A stretch of 8,489 nucleotides of DNA from Rhodobiaceae bacterium (GCA_002746275.1 NVWR01000003.1:175184-183672), one strand, 5' to 3'; positions 1 to 5,976 are shown, counted from the stretch's first letter. A program made the numbers and translations. The notes: generated by a model from the letters alone, not told the origin.

Positions 1-342
1 CAGGACTGGGCACGTTTCGGCCTGCTCTATCTGCGAGGCGGTGTCTGGGACGGCAAACGCATCCTGCCCGACCATTGGGCCGATCACGCAAGATTGCCCA
101 CCCCCAGCGCACACGGCGCCTATGGGGCGCACTTCTGGCTGAACGCTGTGAACCCGGAAACCGGCCAACCGGCCATATCCTCGCGCGTGCCCGTCGATGC
201 CTTCATGCCACGCGGATTTGGGGCGCAGGTTGTCCTGCTGGTCCCCTCACTTGATCTGATTATTGTCTATCTGGGCCAAACCTATGACGACGCGAGCCCT
301 GTGGTCGAGGCCATCGCCGACCTTGTCGATGCAGCTCAGTAG
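1..342 (+). CDS. Serine beta-lactamase-like hydrolase (COG1680), C-terminal fragment
   Basis: This is an open frame from the first base to the TAG at 340-342, about 113 residues, with its 5' end outside the window. The visible part starts DWARFGLLYLRGG, continues through KRILPDHWADHA and ends with the strand pair GFGAQVVLLVPSLDLIIVYLG. That order is typical of the C-terminal end of class C beta-lactamase/esterase-like proteins of COG1680: the helix after the active-site lid, then the last beta strands with the 'P..DL..V.LG' pattern. The catalytic SxxK and YxN motifs would be upstream and cannot be checked, so the substrate and cellular location are unknown. At the position where relatives usually carry a His-x-Gly or Lys-Thr-Gly triad before the last strands, this protein has GFGAQ. 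It converges on the next gene with only 9 bases between the stop codons and no visible terminator. The family call is fairly secure; the function is not. Confidence 0.8.
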   Translation, partial: QDWARFGLLYLRGGVWDGKRILPDHWADHARLPTPSAHGAYGAHFWLNAVNPETGQPAISSRVPVDAFMPRGFGAQVVLLVPSLDLIIVYLGQTYDDASPVVEAIADLVDAAQ

Positions 343-351
343 TGTTGTGGA

Positions 352-612
352 TTAGCGAGAGGGCCTAGAGACCGGCGTACGCTGCTCGTCATTATTGGAA
401 GGCTGCTCTTTTTTGTCATTGCTGCCAATAGAGCCAGTGATCAGCATATCGTCTTCAGACATGCCGGAGATCGGGCCACCGAATTGAGCCTGCTCAAAAA
501 GGAAATCGAGGCTCTGACGATCATAATCGCGCAGGGCATCATCGTTGGCCAACACCGGCGTCAACATTCCCAGTCCAAACACAAAACCCGCAACCAGTCC
601 GCGAGTAATCAT
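352..612 (-). CDS. Small secreted hypothetical protein, 86 aa
   Basis: I do not recognise this protein. The ATG at 612 is chosen because TAGGAG precedes it with 7 bases spacing and because the product then begins with a clean Sec signal peptide: MITR, a hydrophobic stretch LVAGFVFGLGMLTPV, and a cleavage site LA|ND after residue 22. The frame stays open upstream to 681, but that extension is Arg/Cys-rich and would bury the signal. The mature part is about 64 residues. It begins with an acidic, possibly helical segment (DDALRDYDRQSLDFLFEQAQFGG), followed by MSEDDMLITGSIGSNDKK and a hydrophilic Ser/Asn/Pro/Arg-rich tail that is probably disordered. There is one Met-rich stretch and no cysteine in the mature part. 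It is likely periplasmic or released. A perfect 12-bp palindrome lies 35-46 bases upstream of the start. The gene stands alone, converging with the hydrolase fragment and followed upstream by the terminator of the DUF1329 gene. The ribosome site and the signal peptide support a real gene. Confidence 0.6.
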   Translation of the reverse strand: MITRGLVAGFVFGLGMLTPVLANDDALRDYDRQSLDFLFEQAQFGGPISGMSEDDMLITGSIGSNDKKEQPSNNDEQRTPVSRPSR

Positions 613-646
613 GGCGCATCTCCTATCAAAAGCCGGGCAATGACGC

Positions 647-658
647 GTGTCGCGACAC
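647..658. promoter_or_regulatory. Perfect 12-bp palindrome upstream of the small secreted protein
   Basis: GTGTCGCGACAC reads the same on both strands. It sits 35-46 bases upstream of the ATG at 612. A TATTAT hexamer (minus strand, 680-685) that could serve as a -10 box lies about 20 bases further upstream, but no convincing -35 box goes with it. The palindrome would then fall in the early transcribed region, so it could be a repressor site or a short RNA hairpin. Its role is inferred from position only. Confidence 0.25.
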
Positions 659-747
659 TGCCTTCGAATCATTTGACTCATAATAGAGGCAAGGCGACAC
701 CAAATCCTTAATGCTCCAGAAAACGCCAGAACCTTATGAAAATAGCC

Positions 748-785
748 AAAAAAGAGGCCGCTCAGGGCAAATCCTGAGCGGCCTC
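748..785 (-). terminator. Rho-independent terminator of the DUF1329 gene
   Basis: Two perfectly complementary 13-base arms (GAGGCCGCTCAGG at 754-766 and CCTGAGCGGCCTC at 773-785) enclose a 6-base loop. On the minus strand the GC-rich stem is followed directly by six T (748-753), the classical intrinsic terminator layout. It begins 33 bases after the DUF1329 stop codon and so closes that transcript. There is no comparable T tract on the plus strand, so it acts in one direction. It also insulates the small secreted gene downstream. Confidence 0.92.
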
Positions 786-818
786 AAGTGGAATGTCCGA
801 CCTTGAGAGGGAGGGAAC

Positions 819-2204
819 CTATCGAACACCCAATTGTCTGATGCTGGCGGGCGTGTACCGTTCCAGGCTCAACTCGTTTGCATCATAATTGACGGGAGCT
901 TCTTCACTTCCCAATCCAGCGGCGAGATAACGACCCGCATTCAGGTCATAGACAACATCGCCAGCGCTGTTGCACAGAGGGTGATCGTAAGCGACAGATG
1001 CCCATCTTTCCTGAGCGCGCCAAAGCTCTCCACGCGCGTCATAGAGTGTCGTTGCAACGATGGACCAACCATCTTCATCAAGAGCCATCTGCCGACGACC
1101 ATAGATGTGCCGCGTTGCTGGTTTCAGGTCTGCTTGAATTTCCCAGACACGCCGACGTTCGTACCGCAGCAGGTCTTGGTTTACGTGGCCCGCCCGGATC
1201 ACATCTTCATTCAGCACGCCACTTTCTTGAACTCGGTAATTATTGGCGGCGATGAAAACCTCACGCTTGCCAAGAACAGTCCAGTCGTAACGATCAGGTG
1301 CGCCGTTATACATGTCGAAGCTGTCTGATGTAGAAAGCCCGTCTGCATTCGTGCCCGGATTATCGTACTGGATATTAGGAGCACGACGAACGCGACGTGT
1401 ACCAGGGCTGTACTGCCAGGCACGACGTGCGCCAGCTGCCTGGTTGAGTGTTTCATGCACCAACAGAACACTACCGGCACTACGTGCGGGGGCGACTGTG
1501 TTGAAGATAATGTAAACCGATACATTCTCCAGCTCTTCGGTACGCGTTACAGACGGATTGGAATAATTGATAATCGTGTCTGTCTGCACAACGATCGGCG
1601 TGAAATTGCCATCACGGGTCGGAACCGCGTTGACTGTCTGCGCCGAAATCTTGAACGCGCGATAGGTCAGCGTATGGTTCCATACGATTTCCAGCGCGTT
1701 GTTGGGGATCGGGAAAGGCGTCGTCCGCACCGCGTCAACAACCCCGTTCCCATCAACTTCAAGACGCCCGTTCACTGCATTCACCCGCGCTTGCGCATAT
1801 GCGCTTGCCGGGTTCGCACAGCTACGCCGTGACTGATAGACATTCATCTTGTAGGTGGGATAAGTCCGCAATAGCGCGATCTGTCCCGGTGTAAGGTTCG
1901 CTTCATACTGATCGATGTTGTTGCCATCAACAGTGAAAAGCACAGGGTCATCGCCAAAAGGGTCGGCATATCGTTGCCCCGCCTGATAGCCGATACCTGC
2001 TGGTGGGGCTGTCAGCCCTCCGGTCCAGGCTGGGATACTACCATCCGCGTTGCCTGCTTTTTCCGCACCTGTTGGCGTGAGATCACGCCCTAGGCGATCA
2101 GCCACTGCTTCTGGAACGGCAGCTTGAGCCGCAAAGCTGAGCAGCACGGCAACCGCGCCCCCCGCCAACAGCGTCTGCGTTCCCTTGAAAAATCCAACTC
2201 CCAT
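819..2204 (-). CDS. DUF1329 family envelope protein, 461 aa
   Basis: The product has the DUF1329 pattern throughout. A signal peptide (hydrophobic TLLAGGAVAVLLSFAAQA, cleavage near residue 28) is followed by the segment 'VADRLGRDLTPTGAEKAGNADGSIPAWTGG', then 'YKMNVYQSRRSCANP', 'RRVRRAPNIQYDNPGTNADGLSTSD' and a C-terminal 'RYTPASIRQLGVR'. DUF1329 proteins resemble LolA/LolB-type lipid-binding beta folds. They are periplasmic or outer-membrane associated and often sit beside DUF1302 and MMPL/RND exporter genes; their biochemical role is not settled. Length (about 460 residues) is normal, so the gene looks intact. Two adjacent ATGs exist (2207 and 2204). AAGGAG is 3 bases from the first and 6 from the second, so 2204 is preferred. 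The gene is monocistronic: a strong terminator lies downstream and a divergent HxlR regulator upstream, with an operator-like dyad between. No DUF1302 or exporter gene is adjacent. Family assignment is secure; lipid binding is inferred. Confidence 0.9.
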   Translation of the reverse strand: MGVGFFKGTQTLLAGGAVAVLLSFAAQAAVPEAVADRLGRDLTPTGAEKAGNADGSIPAWTGGLTAPPAGIGYQAGQRYADPFGDDPVLFTVDGNNIDQYEANLTPGQIALLRTYPTYKMNVYQSRRSCANPASAYAQARVNAVNGRLEVDGNGVVDAVRTTPFPIPNNALEIVWNHTLTYRAFKISAQTVNAVPTRDGNFTPIVVQTDTIINYSNPSVTRTEELENVSVYIIFNTVAPARSAGSVLLVHETLNQAAGARRAWQYSPGTRRVRRAPNIQYDNPGTNADGLSTSDSFDMYNGAPDRYDWTVLGKREVFIAANNYRVQESGVLNEDVIRAGHVNQDLLRYERRRVWEIQADLKPATRHIYGRRQMALDEDGWSIVATTLYDARGELWRAQERWASVAYDHPLCNSAGDVVYDLNAGRYLAAGLGSEEAPVNYDANELSLERYTPASIRQLGVR

Positions 2205-2234
2205 CATTAACTCCTTTTTGTTGCCAGCCTTCTT

Positions 2235-2256
2235 TTATTTACATAATTGTAAATAA
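2235..2256. promoter_or_regulatory. Operator-like dyad between hxlR-type gene and DUF1329 gene
   Basis: Perfect 9-base arms TTATTTACA (2235-2243) and TGTAAATAA (2248-2256) are separated by 4 bases. On the minus strand the dyad contains TACAAT (2246-2251), a 5/6 match to a -10 box, which would start the DUF1329 transcript near 2240, about 33 bases before its ATG. The matching -35 is poor. HxlR regulators are dimeric winged-helix proteins that usually bind such palindromes in the shared promoter of the divergent gene, so this is the best candidate for the neighbouring regulator's binding site. The site is seen; the binding is inferred. Confidence 0.55.
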
Positions 2257-2342
2257 TTACTGTAGAAAGACTAGTGACATTTTAGTAAGTATTCCCCGTG
2301 AACGACCCCACTTGCGGATCGAAAGTTGCTATACTGGAAAGC

Positions 2343-2897
2343 ATGAGGGAACCGACCAGAAAGCCGACGCAATCCGGCACGCCATCGCGCGGAAATCCGG
2401 ACACCTGTCCTGTCGCAGCCACGGTCGCCGTGCTTGGCGATCGATGGAGCATCCTCATATTGCGCGATCTTCTGCTCGGCCTGCGACGGTTCGATGAACT
2501 GGTAAAGTCCCTTGGCATCGCCACCAACATCCTGACCAACCGTCTGACCCGGTTGACCAATGAAGGGCTCATTTTCCGTCAGGCGTACCAAACCAGCCCC
2601 ACCCGGCACGAGTACCTGCCAACCAAGGCGGGAGAAGATTTTCGCAAGGTAATCATATCGATCGGCAACTGGGGCGTGACGTGGCGCCCCCACCTCGCTG
2701 GCCACACACCCATGCAATACGTCAACGCGGCCACCGGAAACCCCGTCATGACCAAACTCATTGATACCGGGACCGATACCGAAATTGCTGCTGATGACAT
2801 GGTGCCAGCCATGACCGAGTGGGCGGACGACATAACCAAATGGCGCTTTGAGACCGCCGAGGCGCATCGCGAACGTGACCAGGCCGACGAAACTTAG
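2343..2897 (+). CDS. HxlR-family winged-helix transcriptional regulator, 184 aa
   Basis: Residues 22-110 match the HxlR (MarR-like) DNA-binding domain: the opening 'CPVA', then 'VLGDRWSILILRDLLLGLRRFDEL', the recognition helix region 'IATNILTNRLTRLTNEGLIFRQAY', and the wing followed by 'HEYLPTKAGEDF'. After this, about 65 residues form the C-terminal extension found in the longer proteobacterial HxlR proteins, here 'PMQYVNAATGNPVMTKLIDTG'; the paired cysteines that some relatives carry in it are missing. Cys22 is the conserved N-terminal cysteine, which senses thiol-reactive or oxidising compounds in some HxlR proteins; that role is not shown here. The ATG at 2343 is chosen over a GTG at 2298 because it fits family length. 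TATACT (2330-2335) ends 7 bases before it, so the mRNA may be leaderless; only a weak GGA precedes the ATG. The gene is divergent from DUF1329, its likely target. Confidence 0.88.
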   Translation: MREPTRKPTQSGTPSRGNPDTCPVAATVAVLGDRWSILILRDLLLGLRRFDELVKSLGIATNILTNRLTRLTNEGLIFRQAYQTSPTRHEYLPTKAGEDFRKVIISIGNWGVTWRPHLAGHTPMQYVNAATGNPVMTKLIDTGTDTEIAADDMVPAMTEWADDITKWRFETAEAHRERDQADET

Positions 2898-2959
2898 TCG
2901 GAGCATCGCCGATCCATCCAATAGCCGGTCGCTTCCCCACATCTCCAGAACGTCTGCAC

Positions 2960-3682
2960 TCATGACTGCCATTGCCGCCCCTCCACAAAGGGAGGGACAA
3001 GGGCCGCTTTCGTCCGTGATCCGACATGCTGAACCAGATCCAATTCCACTGCCTGAGAAGCGGTGAGCAGCCAGTCTCCAAAACCAGGCATCTGGTCATA
3101 AATTCCCGGATCCACACCGAGCTCAATCATCGCCTCGATCAGCGCGACAGTGCCCCAGATGCTACCCATATGTGCGCGGCCCGGATCATCGGAGAACTGC
3201 ACCGCATAGTGCAGAAGGAAAAGCGCGCCAGGATCGGCGCTGCGCACAACGCCTCCCTGATAGATGACAGGACAGGCGCTGAAACACCTGGCCCCTGCCC
3301 CGACATGCGTATGTGATCCAGCCTGGCGCAACCGTTCCGCGATCAATATGGCCGCTTGAACATCGCCCCCGATACTGTCCAGCTCAACATAAGCAAGAGA
3401 CGCATCAGACATCGCCAGAATGCGCCCCGCTAAGACGGGCGTAATGATCTCATCAATGACAAGGGTTGCTTCCGGCGACCGCACCGACACTCTCGGGGCA
3501 TCAAGGAGCGCTGTGAAGAGACGCCCCCCTTCAGCAACAGGGGCACCAAACGTCGCCGCAGGACCAGTCGCAACTGACCGCACGGGCGGATCGGCAGGCA
3601 AAGTGCCTAACGCATAGCCAGCCATTCCAATACCGGTAACGACAAGAAGAAGCGCGCCGACAAACCGTGCATTCATTTTCAT
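2960..3682 (-). CDS. Membrane-anchored ClpP/crotonase-fold periplasmic protein (COG3904-like), 240 aa
   Basis: An N-terminal hydrophobic segment (about residues 8-26, VGALLLVVTGIGMAGYALG) works as a signal anchor, so the body should be periplasmic. Residues 97-160 follow the ClpP-fold pattern of COG3904-type predicted periplasmic proteins: 'YVELDSIGGDV' (usual SPGG oxyanion loop, here SIGG at 103-106), 'GARCFSACPVIYQGG' with Ser135 as candidate nucleophile, and 'ADPGALFLLHYA' with His158 as candidate base. The later 'IELGVDPGIYDQM' and 'LLTASQAVELDLVQHV' also match the family's C-terminal half. Protease activity is unproven for this family. The ATG at 3682 has AGGAGG 5 bases before it, better than the in-frame ATG at 3676. 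The gene lies 128 bases downstream of ald on the same strand, with an imperfect hairpin between, so co-transcription is possible but not certain. Its stop is 62 bases from that of the convergent HxlR gene; no clear terminator is seen there. Confidence 0.78.
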   Translation of the reverse strand: MKMNARFVGALLLVVTGIGMAGYALGTLPADPPVRSVATGPAATFGAPVAEGGRLFTALLDAPRVSVRSPEATLVIDEIITPVLAGRILAMSDASLAYVELDSIGGDVQAAILIAERLRQAGSHTHVGAGARCFSACPVIYQGGVVRSADPGALFLLHYAVQFSDDPGRAHMGSIWGTVALIEAMIELGVDPGIYDQMPGFGDWLLTASQAVELDLVQHVGSRTKAALVPPFVEGRQWQS

Positions 3683-3755
3683 CGCTCCCTCCTGCTCGTC
3701 TGTGTTTCACAACTGGAGGAAAGATGGGAACAAAAAGAAAGCATTCAACATGCCG

Positions 3756-3779
3756 GGGCGGAGCGTTGTTGCACCGCCC
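3756..3779 (-). terminator. Imperfect GC-rich hairpin downstream of ald
   Basis: GGGCGG (3756-3761) pairs with CCGCCC (3774-3779). Inside these arms, after one mismatch, a further GC/GC pair closes a 6-base loop. It lies 32 bases after the ald stop on the ald-coding strand. The only T-rich run on that strand comes some 20 bases further on, so it is not a classical intrinsic terminator. It may attenuate readthrough into the ClpP-fold gene or protect the 3' end of the ald mRNA. Confidence 0.35.
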
Positions 3780-3810
3780 TGGTTCGTTTCAGTCCGCCGA
3801 TAAAACTAAG

Positions 3811-4929
3811 TCACACCGCGATCACGTCAGCTGCTTTGTGGAACTGTTCGCCTAGCGCCTTCGCCACCGCCTCATGCGTGAGCTGCCCGCGATGAACGTT
3901 AAGCCCAGCAAGGAGATGCGGGTCATCCGCAAGCGCACCTCGATAGCCTTTGTCACCAATCGCAACAATGAAAGGCAGTGTTGCATTGTTGAGAGCAAAG
4001 GTAGACGTGCGCGCCACAGCGCCTGGCATATTGGCCACGCAATAATGCACCACATCATCAACGATATATGTCGGATCAGTATGGGTCGTTGCCTTGGACG
4101 TAGCAAAGCACCCGCCCTGGTCAATCGAAATATCCACCAACACCGAACCACGCTTCATGGCGGTGACCATTTCCCTTGTCACCAAGGTTGGCGCAGCAGC
4201 GCCGGGCACAAGCACGGCACCGACAACCAAGTCGGCGCTCAGGACGTGTTCTTCAATAGCATCGACAGTAGAGAAAATCGTGTTGAGCTTCGCCCCAAAC
4301 TGCATGTCGAGCTGGTAGAGCCGGTCGAGATTTATATCGATAACGGTCACGTGGGCTTCCAGCCCCATCGCCATGCGGGCAGCATTCGTTCCAGCCACCC
4401 CGCCGCCGATCACCACAACTTTTGCCGCCGGAACACCTGGCACACCGCCCAACAATTGACCGCGCCCGCCCTGTTCCATTTCCAGGCAATGCGCCCCGGC
4501 CTGAATGGACATGCGTCCTGCGACCTCACTCATCGGCGCCAAAAGAGGCAGGCCACCGTGAGTATCCGTCACAGTCTCATAGGCGATGGCGACACAGCCA
4601 GATGCCATCAGCGCCTTTGCTTGTTCCGGATCAGGTGCCAAGTGCAGATATGTGAACAGGATCTGATCTTCCCGCAGCAACGCACATTCGCTCAGTTGAG
4701 GTTCCTTGACCTTGACGATCATCTCCGCCGTCTCAAACACCTCTGCCGCACTTTCGACAATGCGCGCACCCGCTGCCCTATAGTCATCATCCGACAGGCC
4801 AATGGCATGACCGGCATCCGTCTCAACAACCACTTCGTGGCCATGGTGGACAACTTCACGAACGCTTGCCTGGGTCATACCGACCCGGTACTCGTTTACT
4901 TTGATCTCTTTGGGAACACCGATCCGCAT
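3811..4929 (-). CDS. ald: Alanine dehydrogenase, 372 aa
   Basis: Ald catalyses the reversible NAD-dependent oxidative deamination of L-alanine to pyruvate and ammonium in the cytoplasm, usually as a hexamer. The product starts [17 protein letters not shown], the family's standard N terminus, and its 372 residues are the normal length. Residues known in characterised Ald proteins fall at the expected positions: Arg15, Lys75 (VKVKEPQ) and His96 (YLHLAP) for substrate, Asp198 at the end of the second Rossmann strand (VIDIN), the glycine-rich NAD loop [10 protein letters not shown] at 175-184, and Asp270 in [10 protein letters not shown]. The start at 4929 is set by the conserved N terminus and by GGAG nine bases upstream; the frame continues to 5019 but encodes nothing family-like. 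The gene is divergent from the NUDIX gene. No Lrp/AsnC-type ald regulator is adjacent within the window. Function is clear from sequence. Confidence 0.97.
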   Translation of the reverse strand: MRIGVPKEIKVNEYRVGMTQASVREVVHHGHEVVVETDAGHAIGLSDDDYRAAGARIVESAAEVFETAEMIVKVKEPQLSECALLREDQILFTYLHLAPDPEQAKALMASGCVAIAYETVTDTHGGLPLLAPMSEVAGRMSIQAGAHCLEMEQGGRGQLLGGVPGVPAAKVVVIGGGVAGTNAARMAMGLEAHVTVIDINLDRLYQLDMQFGAKLNTIFSTVDAIEEHVLSADLVVGAVLVPGAAAPTLVTREMVTAMKRGSVLVDISIDQGGCFATSKATTHTDPTYIVDDVVHYCVANMPGAVARTSTFALNNATLPFIVAIGDKGYRGALADDPHLLAGLNVHRGQLTHEAVAKALGEQFHKAADVIAV

Positions 4930-4968
4930 TTTCTTTATCTCCCGAAAAGGACACCAAACAAGAGGCAT

Positions 4969-4981
4969 GCACGACGCGTGC
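4969..4981. promoter_or_regulatory. Short GC-rich dyad in the ald leader
   Basis: GCACG (4969-4973) and CGTGC (4977-4981) form a dyad with a 3-base centre. It lies 40-52 bases upstream of the ald ATG and just downstream of the proposed ald -10 box at 4992-4997. It is a possible repressor site or small hairpin in the leader. It is unlike the AT-rich sites usual for Lrp-type regulators. Weakly supported. Confidence 0.2.
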
Positions 4982-4991
4982 CGCCCTTCAA

Positions 4992-5019
4992 AGTGTAGGA
5001 GATCACTGCGCGAAGGCAA
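4992..5019 (-). promoter_or_regulatory. Candidate sigma-70 promoter of ald
   Basis: On the minus strand TTGCCT (5014-5019) and TACACT (4992-4997) are separated by 16 bases; each matches four of six consensus positions. Transcription would start near 4985, giving an ald leader of about 55 bases that contains the GC-rich dyad. The location is sensible but the match is moderate. Confidence 0.3.
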
Positions 5020-5028
5020 TCTGATGGA

Positions 5029-5057
5029 ATGAAAATGTCTGATATACTGTTTAAAAT
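5029..5057 (+). promoter_or_regulatory. Candidate sigma-70 promoter of the NUDIX gene
   Basis: ATGAAA (5029-5034, four of six consensus positions) and TAAAAT (5052-5057, five of six) are separated by 17 bases. The start would be near 5064, leaving a leader of about 45 bases before the ATG at 5109. It does not overlap the proposed ald promoter, which is back to back with it. Confidence 0.35.
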
Positions 5058-5108
5058 ACCGACCGGATTAGCAGATCCCAGATTTGCATTTTGCAAGGCC
5101 ATAAACGC

Positions 5109-5723
5109 ATGGAATACAATAGAGAACTGGAGCAGAGGGTACTAAGCAATCTGGGCCAATTCAGCCGTCAGGAACAATCAGGCGAAAATCTTAAACATGC
5201 TGCCGTGGCCATCGTCATTGCTCCCCACCAGTCTGAAGCCACATTTTTGCTGACCCGCCGCACAGCCCGGCTGAGCACCCATGCAGGCCAGTGGGCACTT
5301 CCTGGTGGACGCCTCGACCCCGGAGAGACACCGCAAGAAGCCGCTTTGCGCGAATTACACGAAGAGGTGGGGATTACATCCACCGCCGTGCGCGTGCTAG
5401 GGCAGTTGGACGATTACCCAACCCGGTCTGGTTATCTGATCACACCGATCATCATGTGGGCGGTGGAAGACCTGTCCCCCATCCTCAACCCGGATGAAGT
5501 CGCCTCGCTCCACTACATTCCCCTCGCCGACCTGCAAAAGAAAGGCGCGGTTGAATTTCTCTCGATCCCTGAGAGCGACCGGCCGGTCATCCGCCTGTAC
5601 TTTCAAGACAGCAATATCCATGCGCCAACGGCGGCTTTGCTTCACCAATTTACCGAAGTCGCCCTACGGGGACAGCAGACCCGGGTCGCTCATCTAGAGC
5701 AGCCTGTTTGGGCCTGGAAGTAA
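5109..5723 (+). CDS. NUDIX hydrolase, CoA-pyrophosphatase (NudL) type, 204 aa
   Basis: The NUDIX box GX5EX7REUXEEXGU is complete at residues 67-89 (G67, E73, R81-E82, E85-E86, G88-I89); it binds the divalent metal for cleaving nucleoside-diphosphate-X substrates. The segment just before it, 'LLTRRTARLSTHAGQWALPGG', follows the 'LL..R...L..H.GQ...PGG' signature of the NudL/NUDT7 (UPF0035) group, which splits coenzyme A into 3',5'-ADP and phosphopantetheine. That points to a CoA pyrophosphatase, although exact substrates cannot be read from sequence. The length of 204 residues is typical. The ATG at 5109 is preferred over a TTG at 5091 because the TTG has no ribosome site, while AAGG lies 10 bases before the ATG. 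The gene stands alone, divergent from ald and convergent with the DUF2061 gene, 10 bases between stops. Confidence 0.88.
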   Translation: MEYNRELEQRVLSNLGQFSRQEQSGENLKHAAVAIVIAPHQSEATFLLTRRTARLSTHAGQWALPGGRLDPGETPQEAALRELHEEVGITSTAVRVLGQLDDYPTRSGYLITPIIMWAVEDLSPILNPDEVASLHYIPLADLQKKGAVEFLSIPESDRPVIRLYFQDSNIHAPTAALLHQFTEVALRGQQTRVAHLEQPVWAWK

Positions 5724-5733
5724 CGCCAACCGC

Positions 5734-5916
5734 TTAAACCGCTGACGCCCGCGCCCAAGCTTGTTCATGAAAATAGAACACCACCGTGTTCACCGCTGGC
5801 TCAACCAGGGCAACACCTGTCGCGATAGCAATGGACCCGGTCAAAAGATAGGTCACGCCGAAACCCACGGAGAAGTGGAGGGCCGCAAAGCTCGCTGTTT
5901 TGGTGAGATCACGCAT
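5734..5916 (-). CDS. DUF2061 small inner-membrane protein, 60 aa
   Basis: The sixty residues match the DUF2061 family: a basic start MRDLTKTASF, two hydrophobic stretches (about 9-27 and 28-48), the internal 'YLLTGSIAIATGVALVEPAVNTVVFYFHEQAWAR', and the signature '(Y)(F/Y)HE..W' near the C terminus, here FYFHEQAW. Family members are short inner-membrane proteins found alone or fused to other domains; no function is established. Length is at the short end but complete. The ATG at 5916 has AAGGAC with about 9 bases spacing. The gene has its own near-consensus promoter with overlapping dyads, so it looks independently regulated. It points away from the potD operon. Family assignment is good; role unknown. 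Confidence 0.85.
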   Translation of the reverse strand: MRDLTKTASFAALHFSVGFGVTYLLTGSIAIATGVALVEPAVNTVVFYFHEQAWARASAV

Positions 5917-5931
5917 AATTCTTGGTCCTTC

Positions 5932-5966
5932 TTATTATATTATAATAATAATAAGAACTATTATTA
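5932..5966. promoter_or_regulatory. Two overlapping AT-rich dyads over the DUF2061 promoter
   Basis: The first dyad has arms TTATTATA (5932-5939) and TATAATAA (5941-5948) around a single base. The second has arms TAATAATA (5946-5953) and TATTATTA (5959-5966) with 5 bases between. The second fills the -10 box and the spacer of the DUF2061 promoter; the first covers the transcription start. That placement is typical of a repressor site, and the TAATAAT repeats loosely recall Fur-type boxes. A simple AT-rich promoter with chance symmetry is the alternative. Confidence 0.4.
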
Positions 5967-5976
5967 GTTATGTCAA
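5948..5976 (-). promoter_or_regulatory. Near-consensus sigma-70 promoter of the DUF2061 gene
   Basis: On the minus strand TTGACA (5971-5976, perfect -35) and TATTAT (5948-5953, five of six for -10) are separated by the ideal 17 bases. The start would fall near 5941, about 25 bases ahead of the ATG at 5916, with the AAGGAC ribosome site in between. This is the best promoter match in the window. Confidence 0.7.

Noticed and set aside
484..711. Plus-strand frame of 75 codons over the small secreted gene
   Set aside because: No ribosome site and no recognisable product; the minus strand has both a ribosome site and a signal peptide.
834..1832. Plus-strand frames inside the DUF1329 gene
   Set aside because: The minus-strand protein is continuous and family-like over the whole stretch; these frames are antisense shadows with unlikely composition.
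2271..2972. Minus-strand frame of 233 codons opposite the HxlR gene
   Set aside because: The plus strand encodes a recognisable HxlR domain over the same bases. The antisense product shows no domain and would run across the regulatory gap.
3874..4998. Open frame of 374 codons on the plus strand opposite ald
   Set aside because: It is the antisense shadow of a fully conserved alanine dehydrogenase. The translation is rich in His, Arg and Cys, resembles no family and has no ribosome site.
4930..5019. 30-residue N-terminal extension of alanine dehydrogenase
   Set aside because: The family begins at MRIGVPKE; the extension lies over the candidate promoter and is not family-like.
5931..5966. AT-rich TAATAAT repeats as a CRISPR or microsatellite array
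   Set aside because: There are only a few imperfect trinucleotide units and no spacer structure; they are better explained by promoter and operator symmetry.
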